Origin: Sporosarcina psychrophila
GTDB lineage: Bacteria; Bacillota; Bacilli; Bacillales_A; Planococcaceae
NCBI RefSeq assembly: GCF_001590685.1
Contig: NZ_CP014616.1
Span: 1,983,001 to 2,047,000, forward strand
Direction: 5' to 3'
Length of the DNA: 64,000 nucleotides
Positions 18,183-26,292 of this stretch are shown piece by piece (the first letter of the stretch is position 1; each line of letters starts with the position of its first letter). Under the pieces are notes generated by a model, which ran no database searches, had not been told where the DNA came from, and was given only the letters and a program-made list of their open reading frames with translations. A program made the translations under genes and the position numbers.

Positions 18183-18740
18183 TTATTTAACCGCAGAAAT
18201 ATCCTGCAAAATTCCATAGCCATTTTTCACTTTCAAGTGCGCCATCAATCGGCCTTTCGCTGATAAATCTTCAAGTTCTTTGCCGGTGTTTTCCGGTACG
18301 AAGTAGCGTTCCAAGCCAAAATCGATGGAATGGACGTTAACACCATCAACATTCTGGTAATCATAACTGCTCAGTTTCCCAGTTAAATAGACGCTACCTC
18401 TTGGCTTTTTATCAGATAAACTATCCAACACATAGATATCGCCTTGCTTAACAAGTTTTCCGTAAACAGTTAACCCATTGGAATTCACCGACTTGTTGAG
18501 TTTGTCCAAAATCACAGTCGAAATTTCATTTTTCGGTACTTCCTCAATTTCATAACGGAGTGTGACATAATCACCGTACAGTAAATCTCTTGGATCTACT
18601 GGCACTGTCAGCAATGCTATATCATCTCCGTATGTCAATGTCCATAATGGTTTGACTGTCAGGCCGATTAATAGGAGAAGGGGGACAGTTAGTGCAACAA
18701 TGAAACCAATACGCTTATTTTTCATCATGTTCATGTGCAA
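18183..18740 (-). CDS. GDYXXLXY domain membrane-anchored protein
   Basis: 185 residues. One N-terminal membrane helix (IGFIVALTVPLLLLIGLTV) anchors an extracytoplasmic domain with the name-giving GDYVTLRY motif at about residue 56. The TTG at 18740 is kept because GGAGAGG lies 8 bases before it; it overlaps the upstream gene by 26 bases. The partner is a DUF2157 membrane protein, the usual arrangement for this family across bacteria. Biochemical function unknown. Confidence 0.85.
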   Translation of the reverse strand: MHMNMMKNKRIGFIVALTVPLLLLIGLTVKPLWTLTYGDDIALLTVPVDPRDLLYGDYVTLRYEIEEVPKNEISTVILDKLNKSVNSNGLTVYGKLVKQGDIYVLDSLSDKKPRGSVYLTGKLSSYDYQNVDGVNVHSIDFGLERYFVPENTGKELEDLSAKGRLMAHLKVKNGYGILQDISAVK

Positions 18741-19806
18741 TCACCGTTCCTCTCCGAGTTTTCTCGAACCAAAAACCAAAACCGACTAAAATCAAGCCTC
18801 CAACGATAAAGAATAACGATTTTGGCATAAAATTATATGACAAATCAGCGTAGAAGCGGAAGATCAATGTGCACACAATAAGAACCGCTGGCAAACTACC
18901 AATCTTCAAGAAGTACAACAGTATTATTGAAAAAATGATTGTGAAAATAATCGCTGCTATTCCTGTATTGTTTGACGGTATAAAATCCCCCCATGTACTT
19001 GGGAAAGTCAGATACAGCCCCGCCATTCCATAGACTACTGAACCAAGCCATTCGGATGGCAACTGGTATCGGCCAAATGGATAGAAGGCAAGAAACAACC
19101 CAAGTGCAAAGAATGTACATAAAATTAGTACTTCATGTAGATCGAAATAAATGAATAAATTGAATGAAAATAGTATAGTCAAAATGACATTGGAAATAAA
19201 TAAAACTTTGGAATGACCCATCCGTCTTTCATTCATCCAAAACAGTAGCGGAATAATTAGTAGAAGTAGATAAGGAAATTCAACCGTTCCATTCAACACT
19301 TTGAAACCGTAAATGATGAAGAATAAGCTAGCAGACGCAAAAATGAGTTTGTCTTTCAAGTGATAGGCGAGTGGTAAAATACCGAGGCCCCACATGAAGA
19401 AATCTGTATAAACACCTTCACCCAGATTAAACATTTGACCAATTAGAAAAATCCCGGCGCCAAACACAAATACACCAATATAATAGAGACTTCGCGAAGT
19501 TTTCGGGTAAATATCTTCCATCTTATGACCACCTGCATAAAAGCCGGCTGTCCCAAGGAATAATAGTAAGAACTTCGCAAGTTTCGGTATTTCTTGCCAA
19601 TTACCTGCGATGAAGCTAAGAATGCCAACGCCGATTAAAATCGCTCCGATGACTAGCAATACCCGTACAAAACTTAGTCGCTCAGTAGGCATATATTCTG
19701 CTAGAAGTTTGCGTGCCTGATTCGTTTCCAATTTTCCTGTTTGTTCCAAAAAGAGGAATTCCTTCTCAAGGATACGGTACTCTAATTTACTAATTTTCCT
19801 CTTCAT
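18715..19806 (-). CDS. DUF2157 domain-containing integral membrane protein
   Basis: 363 residues. A cytoplasmic N-terminal segment of about 55 residues (SKLEYRILEKEFLFLEQTGKL) precedes about ten hydrophobic helices; the first, VLLVIGAILIGVGILSFIAGNWQEIPK, is the DUF2157 hallmark. CGGAGG lies 8 bases before ATG 19806. Function unknown; the fixed coupling with a GDYXXLXY gene suggests the two form a membrane complex. Confidence 0.85.
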   Translation of the reverse strand: MKRKISKLEYRILEKEFLFLEQTGKLETNQARKLLAEYMPTERLSFVRVLLVIGAILIGVGILSFIAGNWQEIPKLAKFLLLFLGTAGFYAGGHKMEDIYPKTSRSLYYIGVFVFGAGIFLIGQMFNLGEGVYTDFFMWGLGILPLAYHLKDKLIFASASLFFIIYGFKVLNGTVEFPYLLLLIIPLLFWMNERRMGHSKVLFISNVILTILFSFNLFIYFDLHEVLILCTFFALGLFLAFYPFGRYQLPSEWLGSVVYGMAGLYLTFPSTWGDFIPSNNTGIAAIIFTIIFSIILLYFLKIGSLPAVLIVCTLIFRFYADLSYNFMPKSLFFIVGGLILVGFGFWFEKTRRGTVIAHEHDEK

Positions 19807-19977
19807 CTCATTGACCTCCGTTTCTTTTAGACTCCCTTATGCTAAGTATACCCGCAATTATTGAGATGCAACAGTTTCCGTTTTTCGTAAATTAAGTACA
19901 ATGTCACTTATCTACTCCTTTCTTTTTTCTATTATCATTCCTGCTTTTTTACAATTTTGATGGAATTTAACAAAATA

Positions 19978-20005
19978 AAAAAGCACTCATATTGAGCGCT
20001 TTTTA
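19978..20005 (-). terminator. Terminator overlapping the dioxygenase stop codon
   Basis: AAAAAGC-ACTCA pairs with TGAG-CGCTTTTT with flanking A/T runs; the stop codon lies inside the hairpin. Confidence 0.65.
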
Positions 20006-20647
20006 TCTTAATTTTTGTTTTCTCATCCATTGCGTTGCGACCCACTTTTCTCCGGCTATAACTGGTGCTCCACCATGTAAAGTTAACTTGTTTAAATCAT
20101 CATCACTATAGAAATACTCGAAATAAACTGCCATACCCTTGTGTGGGGTTACTGAGAGATTCAGTTTAGGGAAAAAAGTTTCTCCGCCTTGTTCTACATC
20201 ATTTAAGTACATAATGAGCGTACTAATTCTATTATTGTTTGCTACTTTACTTGTTGATGAAAAAAAATCATAATGAGCTTTATACTCTTGACCAGGAGTA
20301 TACTTAAGGATTTGAATTCCCTCTCCGTGTTCAATAGGAATATTCATGATAGTCGCAATTCTCTTTTCGACTCTAGCAACAGTTTCGTTTTCACTTTCAC
20401 TTTCTTGAAAAAACATACTACTACTTGTTCTCAGTTCATCTATTTCACGAGTCTTCCCAATTTTTGAACGTTGCATTTTGTCCTTTGACAATTTGATTAG
20501 TTCATCACATTCTTCGTTACTTAAAACATTACCTAAAATTACTATCAATGGCTCTTCGAATCTAGTGATTATATCAATTTCTCTGTCTGTTTTTATTTTA
20601 TTTCCAGCGTGATCAAATATAGTTTGTTCTTTATTCTCCGTTATCAT
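20003..20647 (-). CDS. 2OG-Fe(II) dioxygenase, prolyl 4-hydroxylase-like
   Basis: 214 residues from ATG 20647 (a TTG two codons upstream is possible; AAGGGG is 10 and 4 bases away respectively). The double-stranded beta-helix core has the iron triad H125-x-D127 (in KAHYDFF) and H191 (in TLHGGAPV), with Lys201 (GEKWVATQW) to bind 2-oxoglutarate. It resembles the small bacterial collagen-type prolyl 4-hydroxylases of Bacillus. Likely hydroxylates prolyl residues or free proline with O2; the substrate is not visible. Single gene beside the copy B repeat. Confidence 0.9.
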   Translation of the reverse strand: MITENKEQTIFDHAGNKIKTDREIDIITRFEEPLIVILGNVLSNEECDELIKLSKDKMQRSKIGKTREIDELRTSSSMFFQESESENETVARVEKRIATIMNIPIEHGEGIQILKYTPGQEYKAHYDFFSSTSKVANNNRISTLIMYLNDVEQGGETFFPKLNLSVTPHKGMAVYFEYFYSDDDLNKLTLHGGAPVIAGEKWVATQWMRKQKLR

Positions 20648-20691
20648 CTTCAAACGACCCCTTAAACTATCTAATTTTCAGAACGAGTACG

Positions 20692-20929
20692 TTTATCCCG
20701 CATTAACGGGCAGTAAGACTTCCACTTCAAGTCTTCAAGGACACAAGAAGAATAAGTGGGGGATCAAATGCCCGTAAAAGCCCGAATGGTTAGGGCCAAC
20801 GAGGAGGAATTGCAGTTCATTCCTCCCTGTTGGTTACTTAGGCTTTGCCACAGGACGTGGCAAAGCCTAAGTTCTTTAAACAATCAGTGGGGGATGAAGA
20901 ACCCCCCTCTGATTGAAGATTAACTTTAT
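20692..20929 (+). repeat. TTTAT-flanked structured repeat, copy B (bcr1-like) with an 81-base insert
   Basis: Starts and ends with TTTAT (20692-20696 and 20925-20929), as expected for a 5-base duplication. It shares CCCGCATTAACGGGCAGTAA, AGAAGAATAAGTGG, CCCGAATGGTTA and the closing CAATCAG...CTGATTG hairpin with copy A. Bases 20801-20881 are extra and fold into GGAGGAAT/ATTCCTCC and a perfect 16-base inverted repeat (ACTTAGGCTTTGCCAC and its complement). Confidence 0.75.
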
Positions 20930-21118
20930 TGGTAATGATTATACGTGTTAACGGTCTACTTTCACTTCAAATATTTGATTATAAGAGCATGCTCTTATAG
21001 TTTCTTCTTTGAATGATTTTATTTTATCATAGAATTTTAACATATCGCAAATTTGGTAACCATTTTAATGTTGGGATCTTTTCGTTAATATTGTGGCTAA
21101 TAGTGAGGAAATTTAGAT
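20930..21118. other. Gene-free stretch
   Basis: No supported coding frame. GAGCATGCTC near 20985 is a short perfect palindrome; nothing else was recognised. Confidence 0.4.
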
Positions 21119-21298
21119 GTGGAAAATGACACCGTGTCGGCTCAATCTGTTGTAAAAGTAATAGTTGAAGTGATTTCAATGGGGAGAATGGAAGATTGGA
21201 AGGGAACAAAAGAGGACCTTTTATTAGGTTTATTGCCTTTACAAACCGATCAATTTAGAAAACTGCCTTCATCGATTTATAGTGAATTTCACAAGTAA
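21119..21298 (+). CDS. Small 59-residue ORF or gene tail, unknown function
   Basis: A GTG-initiated frame with GAGGA 10 bases upstream reads protein-like sequence (VKVIVEVISMGRMEDWKGTK, LLLGLLPLQTDQFRKLP) and ends directly at the hairpin beginning at 21298. The strong terminator just after its stop suggests a real transcript, but it could equally be the remaining C-terminus of a larger lost gene. No family recognised. Confidence 0.35.
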   Translation: MENDTVSAQSVVKVIVEVISMGRMEDWKGTKEDLLLGLLPLQTDQFRKLPSSIYSEFHK

Positions 21299-21343
21299 AA
21301 GAACCAAGTGTCGGATTAGAACAATTCCGACGCTTGGTTCTTT
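21298..21343. terminator. Bidirectional terminator between the small ORF and queE
   Basis: AAAGAACCAAGTGTCGGA pairs with TCCGACGCTTGGTTCTTT (one mismatch), with T-rich flanks on both strands. Confidence 0.75.
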
Positions 21344-21410
21344 ATTAAATCATCTTTATATGTCAAAAATAGAGATGCAATACTGATCACAGAGAAATGA
21401 ATAAGTCTTA

Positions 21411-22118
21411 TCAGACGCCGCGTTTATTCCCCCATAGCAGAGTATGCAATTGTGGCAACACTTTGGCATCATTCATTATAGGGGAGTGGACTGTTAAATC
21501 AATTAACCACTCATATCGTTGTAACAATGTCGAAACGAGAAGTGCATCGTCAGTTGTCGTCGTATCGTCATTTCCTGTCTGTAGAAAGAAAGGAAACGCC
21601 GGATATCGCAGATGGACCTCTTCCGCAAACTTGAAATCCTTTTCATCGAAAATGACGACTTTCAAAGTAGCAGTCGTTTCAATCAGTTTCTCCATGAACG
21701 TATCCAGTTTACTGAAATCCGTCACCATCCCTGAACTTGGTGGTTTTGGGGAAAGCGTGATGTCATCAATTTTCAATAACCAATCCTGCCAAAAAGAAGC
21801 TTGCGTTTCAACTGCGACCTTCCAACCTTGTTCGTGGCACAAATCGACAAGTTCCCCAATTCCTTTATGAAGGGCAGGGTTCCCACCTGAAATTGTGACA
21901 TGTGAAAATGACTGTCCGCCTATTGCTTTAAGTTCATCTATGATTTCTGCCGGCTGTTTCGAAGTGCTTTTTCCCGAACCGTCCCAAGTAAAACTGGAAT
22001 CGCACCAAGAACAAGAATAATCACATCCAGCTGTTCGAACAAACATCGTCTTTAACCCCATGACCATTCCTTCGCCTTGAATAGTCGGACCGAATACTTC
22101 CATAACAGGAATCTTCAT
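21411..22118 (-). CDS. queE: 7-carboxy-7-deazaguanine synthase QueE
   Basis: 235 residues. Radical-SAM enzyme with the Cys32-x3-Cys36-x2-Cys39 cluster motif in AGCDYSCSWCDSS and the N-terminal EVFGPTIQGEG typical of QueE. It ring-contracts 6-carboxy-tetrahydropterin to 7-carboxy-7-deazaguanine, the second step from QueD toward preQ0 and queuosine. Its start overlaps the queD stop by 4 bases; gene order is queC-queD-queE. queF is not in the window. Confidence 0.95.
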   Translation of the reverse strand: MKIPVMEVFGPTIQGEGMVMGLKTMFVRTAGCDYSCSWCDSSFTWDGSGKSTSKQPAEIIDELKAIGGQSFSHVTISGGNPALHKGIGELVDLCHEQGWKVAVETQASFWQDWLLKIDDITLSPKPPSSGMVTDFSKLDTFMEKLIETTATLKVVIFDEKDFKFAEEVHLRYPAFPFFLQTGNDDTTTTDDALLVSTLLQRYEWLIDLTVHSPIMNDAKVLPQLHTLLWGNKRGV

Positions 22119-22540
22119 AGGACTACCTCCTGTTCAGGACGATAGATGACATAGCTAGTCGGCGTTTCTCGGACTATGACTTGAAGGCAGACAGGCTTGT
22201 TGTTTCTAGTTAGAAGAACTTCCTGGATTGATTTGCAAACCTGTTCTGCCAATTTCTCGGTCGTCGGGAAATTGTTCTTAAATTCAGGATGATCATTCAA
22301 CACAGAATGATCGTATTTATCATGAATGAGGTTTTTGAGTTCCTTGAAATCAATCAGGAAACCGATTGAATCCAGTTCATTTCCTCCAATTGTTATGTTT
22401 AAGTAATACGTATGACCGTGCATTACTTGGCATTTTCCAGCATCTTCGCTTGGAATGAAATGTGCCGCAGAAAAATGCATGTCTTTGTTTAATTCAAAAC
22501 GATATGAATGCTGAACTTGCGGATAAAATTGCTGCATCAT
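22115..22540 (-). CDS. queD: 6-carboxy-tetrahydropterin synthase QueD
   Basis: 141 residues. Zinc histidines in FSAAHFIP and [10 protein letters not shown], the catalytic cysteine just before in GKCQVMHGH, and a C-terminal E-T-P-T-S motif in [11 protein letters not shown], all typical of QueD. Converts 7,8-dihydroneopterin triphosphate to 6-carboxy-tetrahydropterin. Overlaps queC and queE by 4 bases on each side, so translation of the three is coupled. Confidence 0.95.
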   Translation of the reverse strand: MMQQFYPQVQHSYRFELNKDMHFSAAHFIPSEDAGKCQVMHGHTYYLNITIGGNELDSIGFLIDFKELKNLIHDKYDHSVLNDHPEFKNNFPTTEKLAEQVCKSIQEVLLTRNNKPVCLQVIVRETPTSYVIYRPEQEVVL

Positions 22541-23202
22541 TCAGAGACACCTACAGACTTTTTAGATAAATAGGTAGCGAGACCGTCATTCCGTAACACA
22601 CAGGCAGGACATTTCCCGCAGCCTGTACTCGGAACTCCGTTGTAGCAAGTAAGTGTCTTGTTCTGCACAAAGTCGAACGCACCAAGTTCGTCAGACAAAG
22701 CCCAAACTTCGGACTTATCGAGCCACATCAAAGGCGTATGGATGACAAACCGCCCGTCCATAGCTAAATTCAGTGTCACATTCAACGATTTTATAAAATT
22801 GTCACGGCAATCAGGATAACCGCTAAAATCCGTTTCACTGACACCCGTAATTAAGTGCCGAGCACCAATCGCATCTGCATAGACCGCGGCAAATGACAGG
22901 AATAAATGATTCCTGCCTGGAACGAAAGTCGACGGCAATTCACCTACTACTTCATTCACTTCGATATCATCTCGCGTCAAGGCATTTGCTGACAGTTGGT
23001 TGATCAAATTCATATCCAGTACTTTAAACGATACTCCAAGCTCATCTGCAATTTTTCTAGCACACTCGATTTCCTCCGAATGGCGCTGACCATAGTCAAA
23101 CGTCACCGTAGCAACTTCACGGAAATTTTTCAATGCCCAAAACAGGCATGTCGTACTATCTTGGCCGCCGCTAAAGACGACAACCGCTTTTTCATTTTTC
23201 AC
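22537..23202 (-). CDS. queC: 7-cyano-7-deazaguanine (preQ0) synthase QueC
   Basis: 221 residues. ATP-pyrophosphatase P-loop [13 protein letters not shown] at about 8-20 and the C-terminal zinc cysteines in [12 protein letters not shown]. It converts 7-carboxy-7-deazaguanine to preQ0 using ammonia and ATP. GTG start at 23202; the ribosome site AAGGAG is part of the preQ1 riboswitch just upstream, so the whole queCDE operon should fall when preQ1 is plentiful. Confidence 0.95.
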   Translation of the reverse strand: MKNEKAVVVFSGGQDSTTCLFWALKNFREVATVTFDYGQRHSEEIECARKIADELGVSFKVLDMNLINQLSANALTRDDIEVNEVVGELPSTFVPGRNHLFLSFAAVYADAIGARHLITGVSETDFSGYPDCRDNFIKSLNVTLNLAMDGRFVIHTPLMWLDKSEVWALSDELGAFDFVQNKTLTCYNGVPSTGCGKCPACVLRNDGLATYLSKKSVGVSE

Positions 23203-23211
23203 TATAAAACA

Positions 23212-23251
23212 TCTCCTTAGTTTTTTAGAGAGGGAGTTTTCGAACCTCTTT
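23212..23251 (-). promoter_or_regulatory. preQ1-I riboswitch controlling queCDE
   Basis: On the minus strand AGAGGTTC, a short loop, CCCTCT and the A-rich tail AAAAAACTAAGGAG match the preQ1 class I aptamer: P1 is AGAGG with CCTCT, and the A-rich tail with its ACTAA end forms the pseudoknot. The tail runs into the AAGGAG ribosome site, so ligand binding would hide it: a translational off-switch. It lies 9 bases before the queC GTG. Confidence 0.88.
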
Positions 23252-23430
23252 TTTTGAACAACGTTAATGATAACATAAATAGGTGATGGAAGGGATTAGA
23301 AGAGGGGTTTGGAAACAGTTGCGCACACAATTCTTATAATACAATCCGCGTATTATAAGTCTATCGTTTAATGAATTGTTTAATTAGGTGTATGATAACT
23401 ATGCAAACAACTTAAGGAGATGAATTATCA

Positions 23431-24480
23431 ATGAGAGCAGCAGTATGGTATAAAGCCAATGATATTCGTGTTGAAGAGCGTGAAGTGAAAGAAGTTCTTG
23501 CAAATGATGTAAAAGTACGAGTGGCATGGACTGGTATTTGCGGCAGTGACTTGCATGAATACCATGAAGGCCCAGTATTAATTCCAGGAAATGGTCCGGA
23601 TCCATTGACAAACCAGGAAGCGCCACTAACGTTAGGGCATGAGTTTTCAGGTATTGTTGAGGAAGTTGGTTCTGATGTGACACGCTTTAAAGCAGGAGAT
23701 CGTGTCGTTATCAATCCGTTGATTACATATGGCAATAAATCGTCTGAGTATGATATATATGATGGCTTCACGTTTGTTGGACTAGGTTCTGACGGTGGAT
23801 TTGCAGACTTTGCAGTCGTATCTGAGAAAAACGTTTATGCACTTCCGAAAGGTTTATCTCTTGAAGAAGGCGCACTTGTAGAACCGATGGCAGTTACTGT
23901 ACAGGCCGTGAAAGAAGGCGGATTGCAAGCTGGTCAAACGGTTGCTGTATTTGGTGCTGGCCCGATTGGATTATTGACAATCATTGCTGCAAAAGCACAG
24001 GGTGCAAACAAAATTGTTGTATTTGACTTGTCTGAAGAGCGCTTGGAAAAGGCGTTGGCAGTAGGAGCTACACATGTGTTCAACTCAGGTAAAGTGAATC
24101 CTTTGGAAGTTGGAAAAGAGATTGAACCTGAAGGCTTTGATGTCTCGTTCGAGGTAGCTGGCGTAGAAATTACGTTGAACCAGGCAATTAAAATCACAAA
24201 AACGAGGGGGACGGTTGTTATTGTATCTATATTCCCGAAACCAGTTTCCTTCTCACCAATGGATTTAACGGCTTCCGGTATTAAAATTACATCAACACTA
24301 GCTTATGAGCCTGCAGTATTCCAGAAAACAATTGATATGATGGATTCTGGCGAAATTAACCCTAAAGAAATTATTACGAGCCGTATTGAGCTTGAAGAGC
24401 TTGTTGAAAAAGGTTTTGATGCGTTAACGAATGACAAAACGCAAGCGAAGATTCTTGTTAAATTGAGCGGCGAACAATAA
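23431..24480 (+). CDS. bdhA: (R,R)-2,3-butanediol dehydrogenase-like zinc alcohol dehydrogenase
   Basis: 349 residues, medium-chain dehydrogenase. Catalytic zinc ligands in GICGSDLHEY and LGHEFSGIVEEVG; NAD-binding Rossmann motif VFGAGPIGLL at about 170-179. The HEYHEGPVLIPG and PDPLTNQEAPLTLGHEF insertion and the absence of the four-cysteine structural zinc loop match butanediol dehydrogenase of Bacillus. Interconverts acetoin and 2,3-butanediol with NAD(H). AAGGAGAT ribosome site; single gene ended by a strong terminator. Sorbitol- or threonine-dehydrogenase activity cannot be excluded. Confidence 0.85.
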   Translation: MRAAVWYKANDIRVEEREVKEVLANDVKVRVAWTGICGSDLHEYHEGPVLIPGNGPDPLTNQEAPLTLGHEFSGIVEEVGSDVTRFKAGDRVVINPLITYGNKSSEYDIYDGFTFVGLGSDGGFADFAVVSEKNVYALPKGLSLEEGALVEPMAVTVQAVKEGGLQAGQTVAVFGAGPIGLLTIIAAKAQGANKIVVFDLSEERLEKALAVGATHVFNSGKVNPLEVGKEIEPEGFDVSFEVAGVEITLNQAIKITKTRGTVVIVSIFPKPVSFSPMDLTASGIKITSTLAYEPAVFQKTIDMMDSGEINPKEIITSRIELEELVEKGFDALTNDKTQAKILVKLSGEQ

Positions 24481-24501
24481 TACGATAGAATAGTTAAAAG
24501 T

Positions 24502-24547
24502 AAAGTACCCTGGTTGCATCTTTGGATGTTACTTAGGTACTTTTTTT
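24502..24547 (+). terminator. Terminator after the butanediol dehydrogenase gene
   Basis: AAAGTACC pairs with GGTACTTT and is followed by a T-run; an inner loop of 26 bases. Confidence 0.7.
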
Positions 24548-24551
24548 AGGT

Positions 24552-24672
24552 GAATACCGTGGCGGACTAGGTTTATCTATCGCAAAAATAATCATTGATC
24601 TTCATGGCTAAAAAAACTATACAAAGCGAGAAGGGGAAGGGAACAATTTTTACGGTTACCATTACTCTCTAA
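24552..24672 (+). pseudogene. Relic of a sensor histidine kinase (C-terminal ATPase domain)
   Basis: One frame reads GGLGLSIAKIIIDLHG then stops; a second continues as SEKGKGTIFTVTITL to a stop at 24672. Together they are the G2 box and final beta strands of a HATPase_c domain, split by a frameshift, with the rest of the kinase missing. No ribosome site and no partner regulator nearby. Confidence 0.75.
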
Positions 24673-24714
24673 CTTTGTTCGGTAATTGATGTGATAAAGT
24701 GAGGGAAACAACAG

Positions 24715-25803
24715 ATGTCATTTACAACTATTTTATTAATTTTGCTCGTCTTAGTGATCTATTTACTGTTATGTTTTTATATCGGATACAATGGCTGGGT
24801 ATGGCTGAAAACAACGCAATTTGCTGCCTTCAAGAAAACCTATATAATGCTCATGATCTTACTTAGTTTGTCCTTTTTCATCGGACGGTTTTGGTCATGG
24901 GTACCTATCCAATTCATCGGCGGATTTTGGCTCGTGATTTTTGGCTATAGTTTACTATTATTACCTTTGATCAATCTCGCGGTCTACTTATTGAAAAAGA
25001 AATGGATTTTTCAAATCGGATTAGGGACGATATTATTCTTTGTTGTTGTGCTTATCTACGGTTCGTACAATGCTTGGAGTCCCGTTGTCACAACGTATGA
25101 GGTAGCTATCGATAAACCAGCTACAGAAAAAGAGTTAAAACTTGTCGTTGTATCCGATCTTCATCTCGGAAGCATTGTCGGTGAAAAGCATTTGGAACGT
25201 TTAGTTGCCGAAATTGAGGTATTACGCCCCGATCTAATCTTAATTCCTGGTGATATTATCGATGACTACATTGCTCCATACCTGGATAAAGAGATGGGGA
25301 AAATATTAGGAAAACTTCATGCACCACTTGGCGTTTACGCAGTACCTGGGAATCATGATTATTATGGCAATGATGTTGATCAATTAGTTATCGAAATGGA
25401 TAAAATCGGCATCCATGTACTAGCAGACGAAACAGCACTCGTTTCCGATGACTTTTACATCATTGGTCGAAAAGATCTGGCGGCAAAGAGTAGGATTACA
25501 ACAACTGCATTAGTTGCCGACTTAGACCAAAACAAACCAATGATTATGATGGACCATCAGCCCGTTGAATTTGACGAGGCAAGTGACAGTGGCATCGATT
25601 TACTGTTATCGGGACATACGCATAGAGGTCAACTATTTCCAGCTAATCTAATTACTCGATGGATTTTTGAAAATCATTATGGCCACATAATGAAAGGTCA
25701 GCTTCACTCAATCGTAACTTCTGGTTTTGGTACATGGGGCCCCCCTCTTAGAATCGGTAGCCGTGCTGAAATCGTAGAAATCAATCTCAAATTCCAGAAA
25801 TGA
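24715..25803 (+). CDS. Membrane-anchored metallophosphoesterase
   Basis: 362 residues. Four membrane helices in residues 1-120, then a calcineurin-like phosphoesterase domain with the metal motifs SDLHLGS, PGDIIDD, PGNHDYYG and SGHTHRGQ in order. The active site is predicted outside the cytoplasm or at the membrane surface, as in YkuE/YaeI-type enzymes. Substrate unknown (lipid or wall phosphoester are possibilities). GTGAGGG ribosome site; single gene with a strong terminator at 25871. Confidence 0.88.
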   Translation: MSFTTILLILLVLVIYLLLCFYIGYNGWVWLKTTQFAAFKKTYIMLMILLSLSFFIGRFWSWVPIQFIGGFWLVIFGYSLLLLPLINLAVYLLKKKWIFQIGLGTILFFVVVLIYGSYNAWSPVVTTYEVAIDKPATEKELKLVVVSDLHLGSIVGEKHLERLVAEIEVLRPDLILIPGDIIDDYIAPYLDKEMGKILGKLHAPLGVYAVPGNHDYYGNDVDQLVIEMDKIGIHVLADETALVSDDFYIIGRKDLAAKSRITTTALVADLDQNKPMIMMDHQPVEFDEASDSGIDLLLSGHTHRGQLFPANLITRWIFENHYGHIMKGQLHSIVTSGFGTWGPPLRIGSRAEIVEINLKFQK

Positions 25804-25870
25804 AACGCAAAATAACAGGAGACATTGAGACAATGGCAAGCTGAAAGTTGGGGTTCTTTACAAAAAGGAA

Positions 25871-25914
25871 AAAACAGCTGAAAGAAAAGGATTTCCTTTT
25901 CTTTCAGCTGTTTT
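25871..25914. terminator. Bidirectional terminator
   Basis: A perfect 21-base inverted repeat with a 2-base loop, AAAACAGCTG...CAGCTGTTTT, serving the phosphoesterase on one side and the permease relic/NlpC gene on the other. Confidence 0.85.
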
Positions 25915-25916
25915 AC

Positions 25917-26267
25917 TTATGGGTATTTGTTTTCAAAATCACAGTCTTTCAATGGAATCAATTTTGATTTGTGTTCTACTTTATAGACTAGCCAAACGAT
26001 TAAGAACAGTAGTAAACCGACGTAGGGAATGACTACGCTATTCCAATCAATTCCGCTACCCATGAAAGCTTGAAAGTTTTGATCTAAAATAATGAAAATA
26101 CATAGAAATAGCACCAATAATGGACCAAGCAGGAACCATTTTGCACGATTTGGAAGCTCTTTTATGTCGTGCGCCAAGTCCCAAAGAACGCGAGTGGACG
26201 TATACATGCCAGAGTTACCTGCAGATAATACGGCTGTTAGAATAATCGCATTCATAACGGATTCCAT
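25917..26267 (-). pseudogene. LysP-type amino acid permease relic, truncated and internally deleted
   Basis: The frame opens with SVMNAIILTAVLSAGNSGMYTSTRVLWDLA, which is the helix 8 region of LysP-type APC permeases, then jumps without the intervening helices to the C-terminal WFLLGPLLVLFLCIFIILDQN and final cytoplasmic tail. About 116 of an expected 480 residues remain; the first 300 or so and an internal segment are missing. It starts 26 bases after the NlpC gene stop and lacks a ribosome site. Confidence 0.75.
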
Positions 26268-26292
26268 TGGTTTTACGAGTCAGGGTTTCTTT

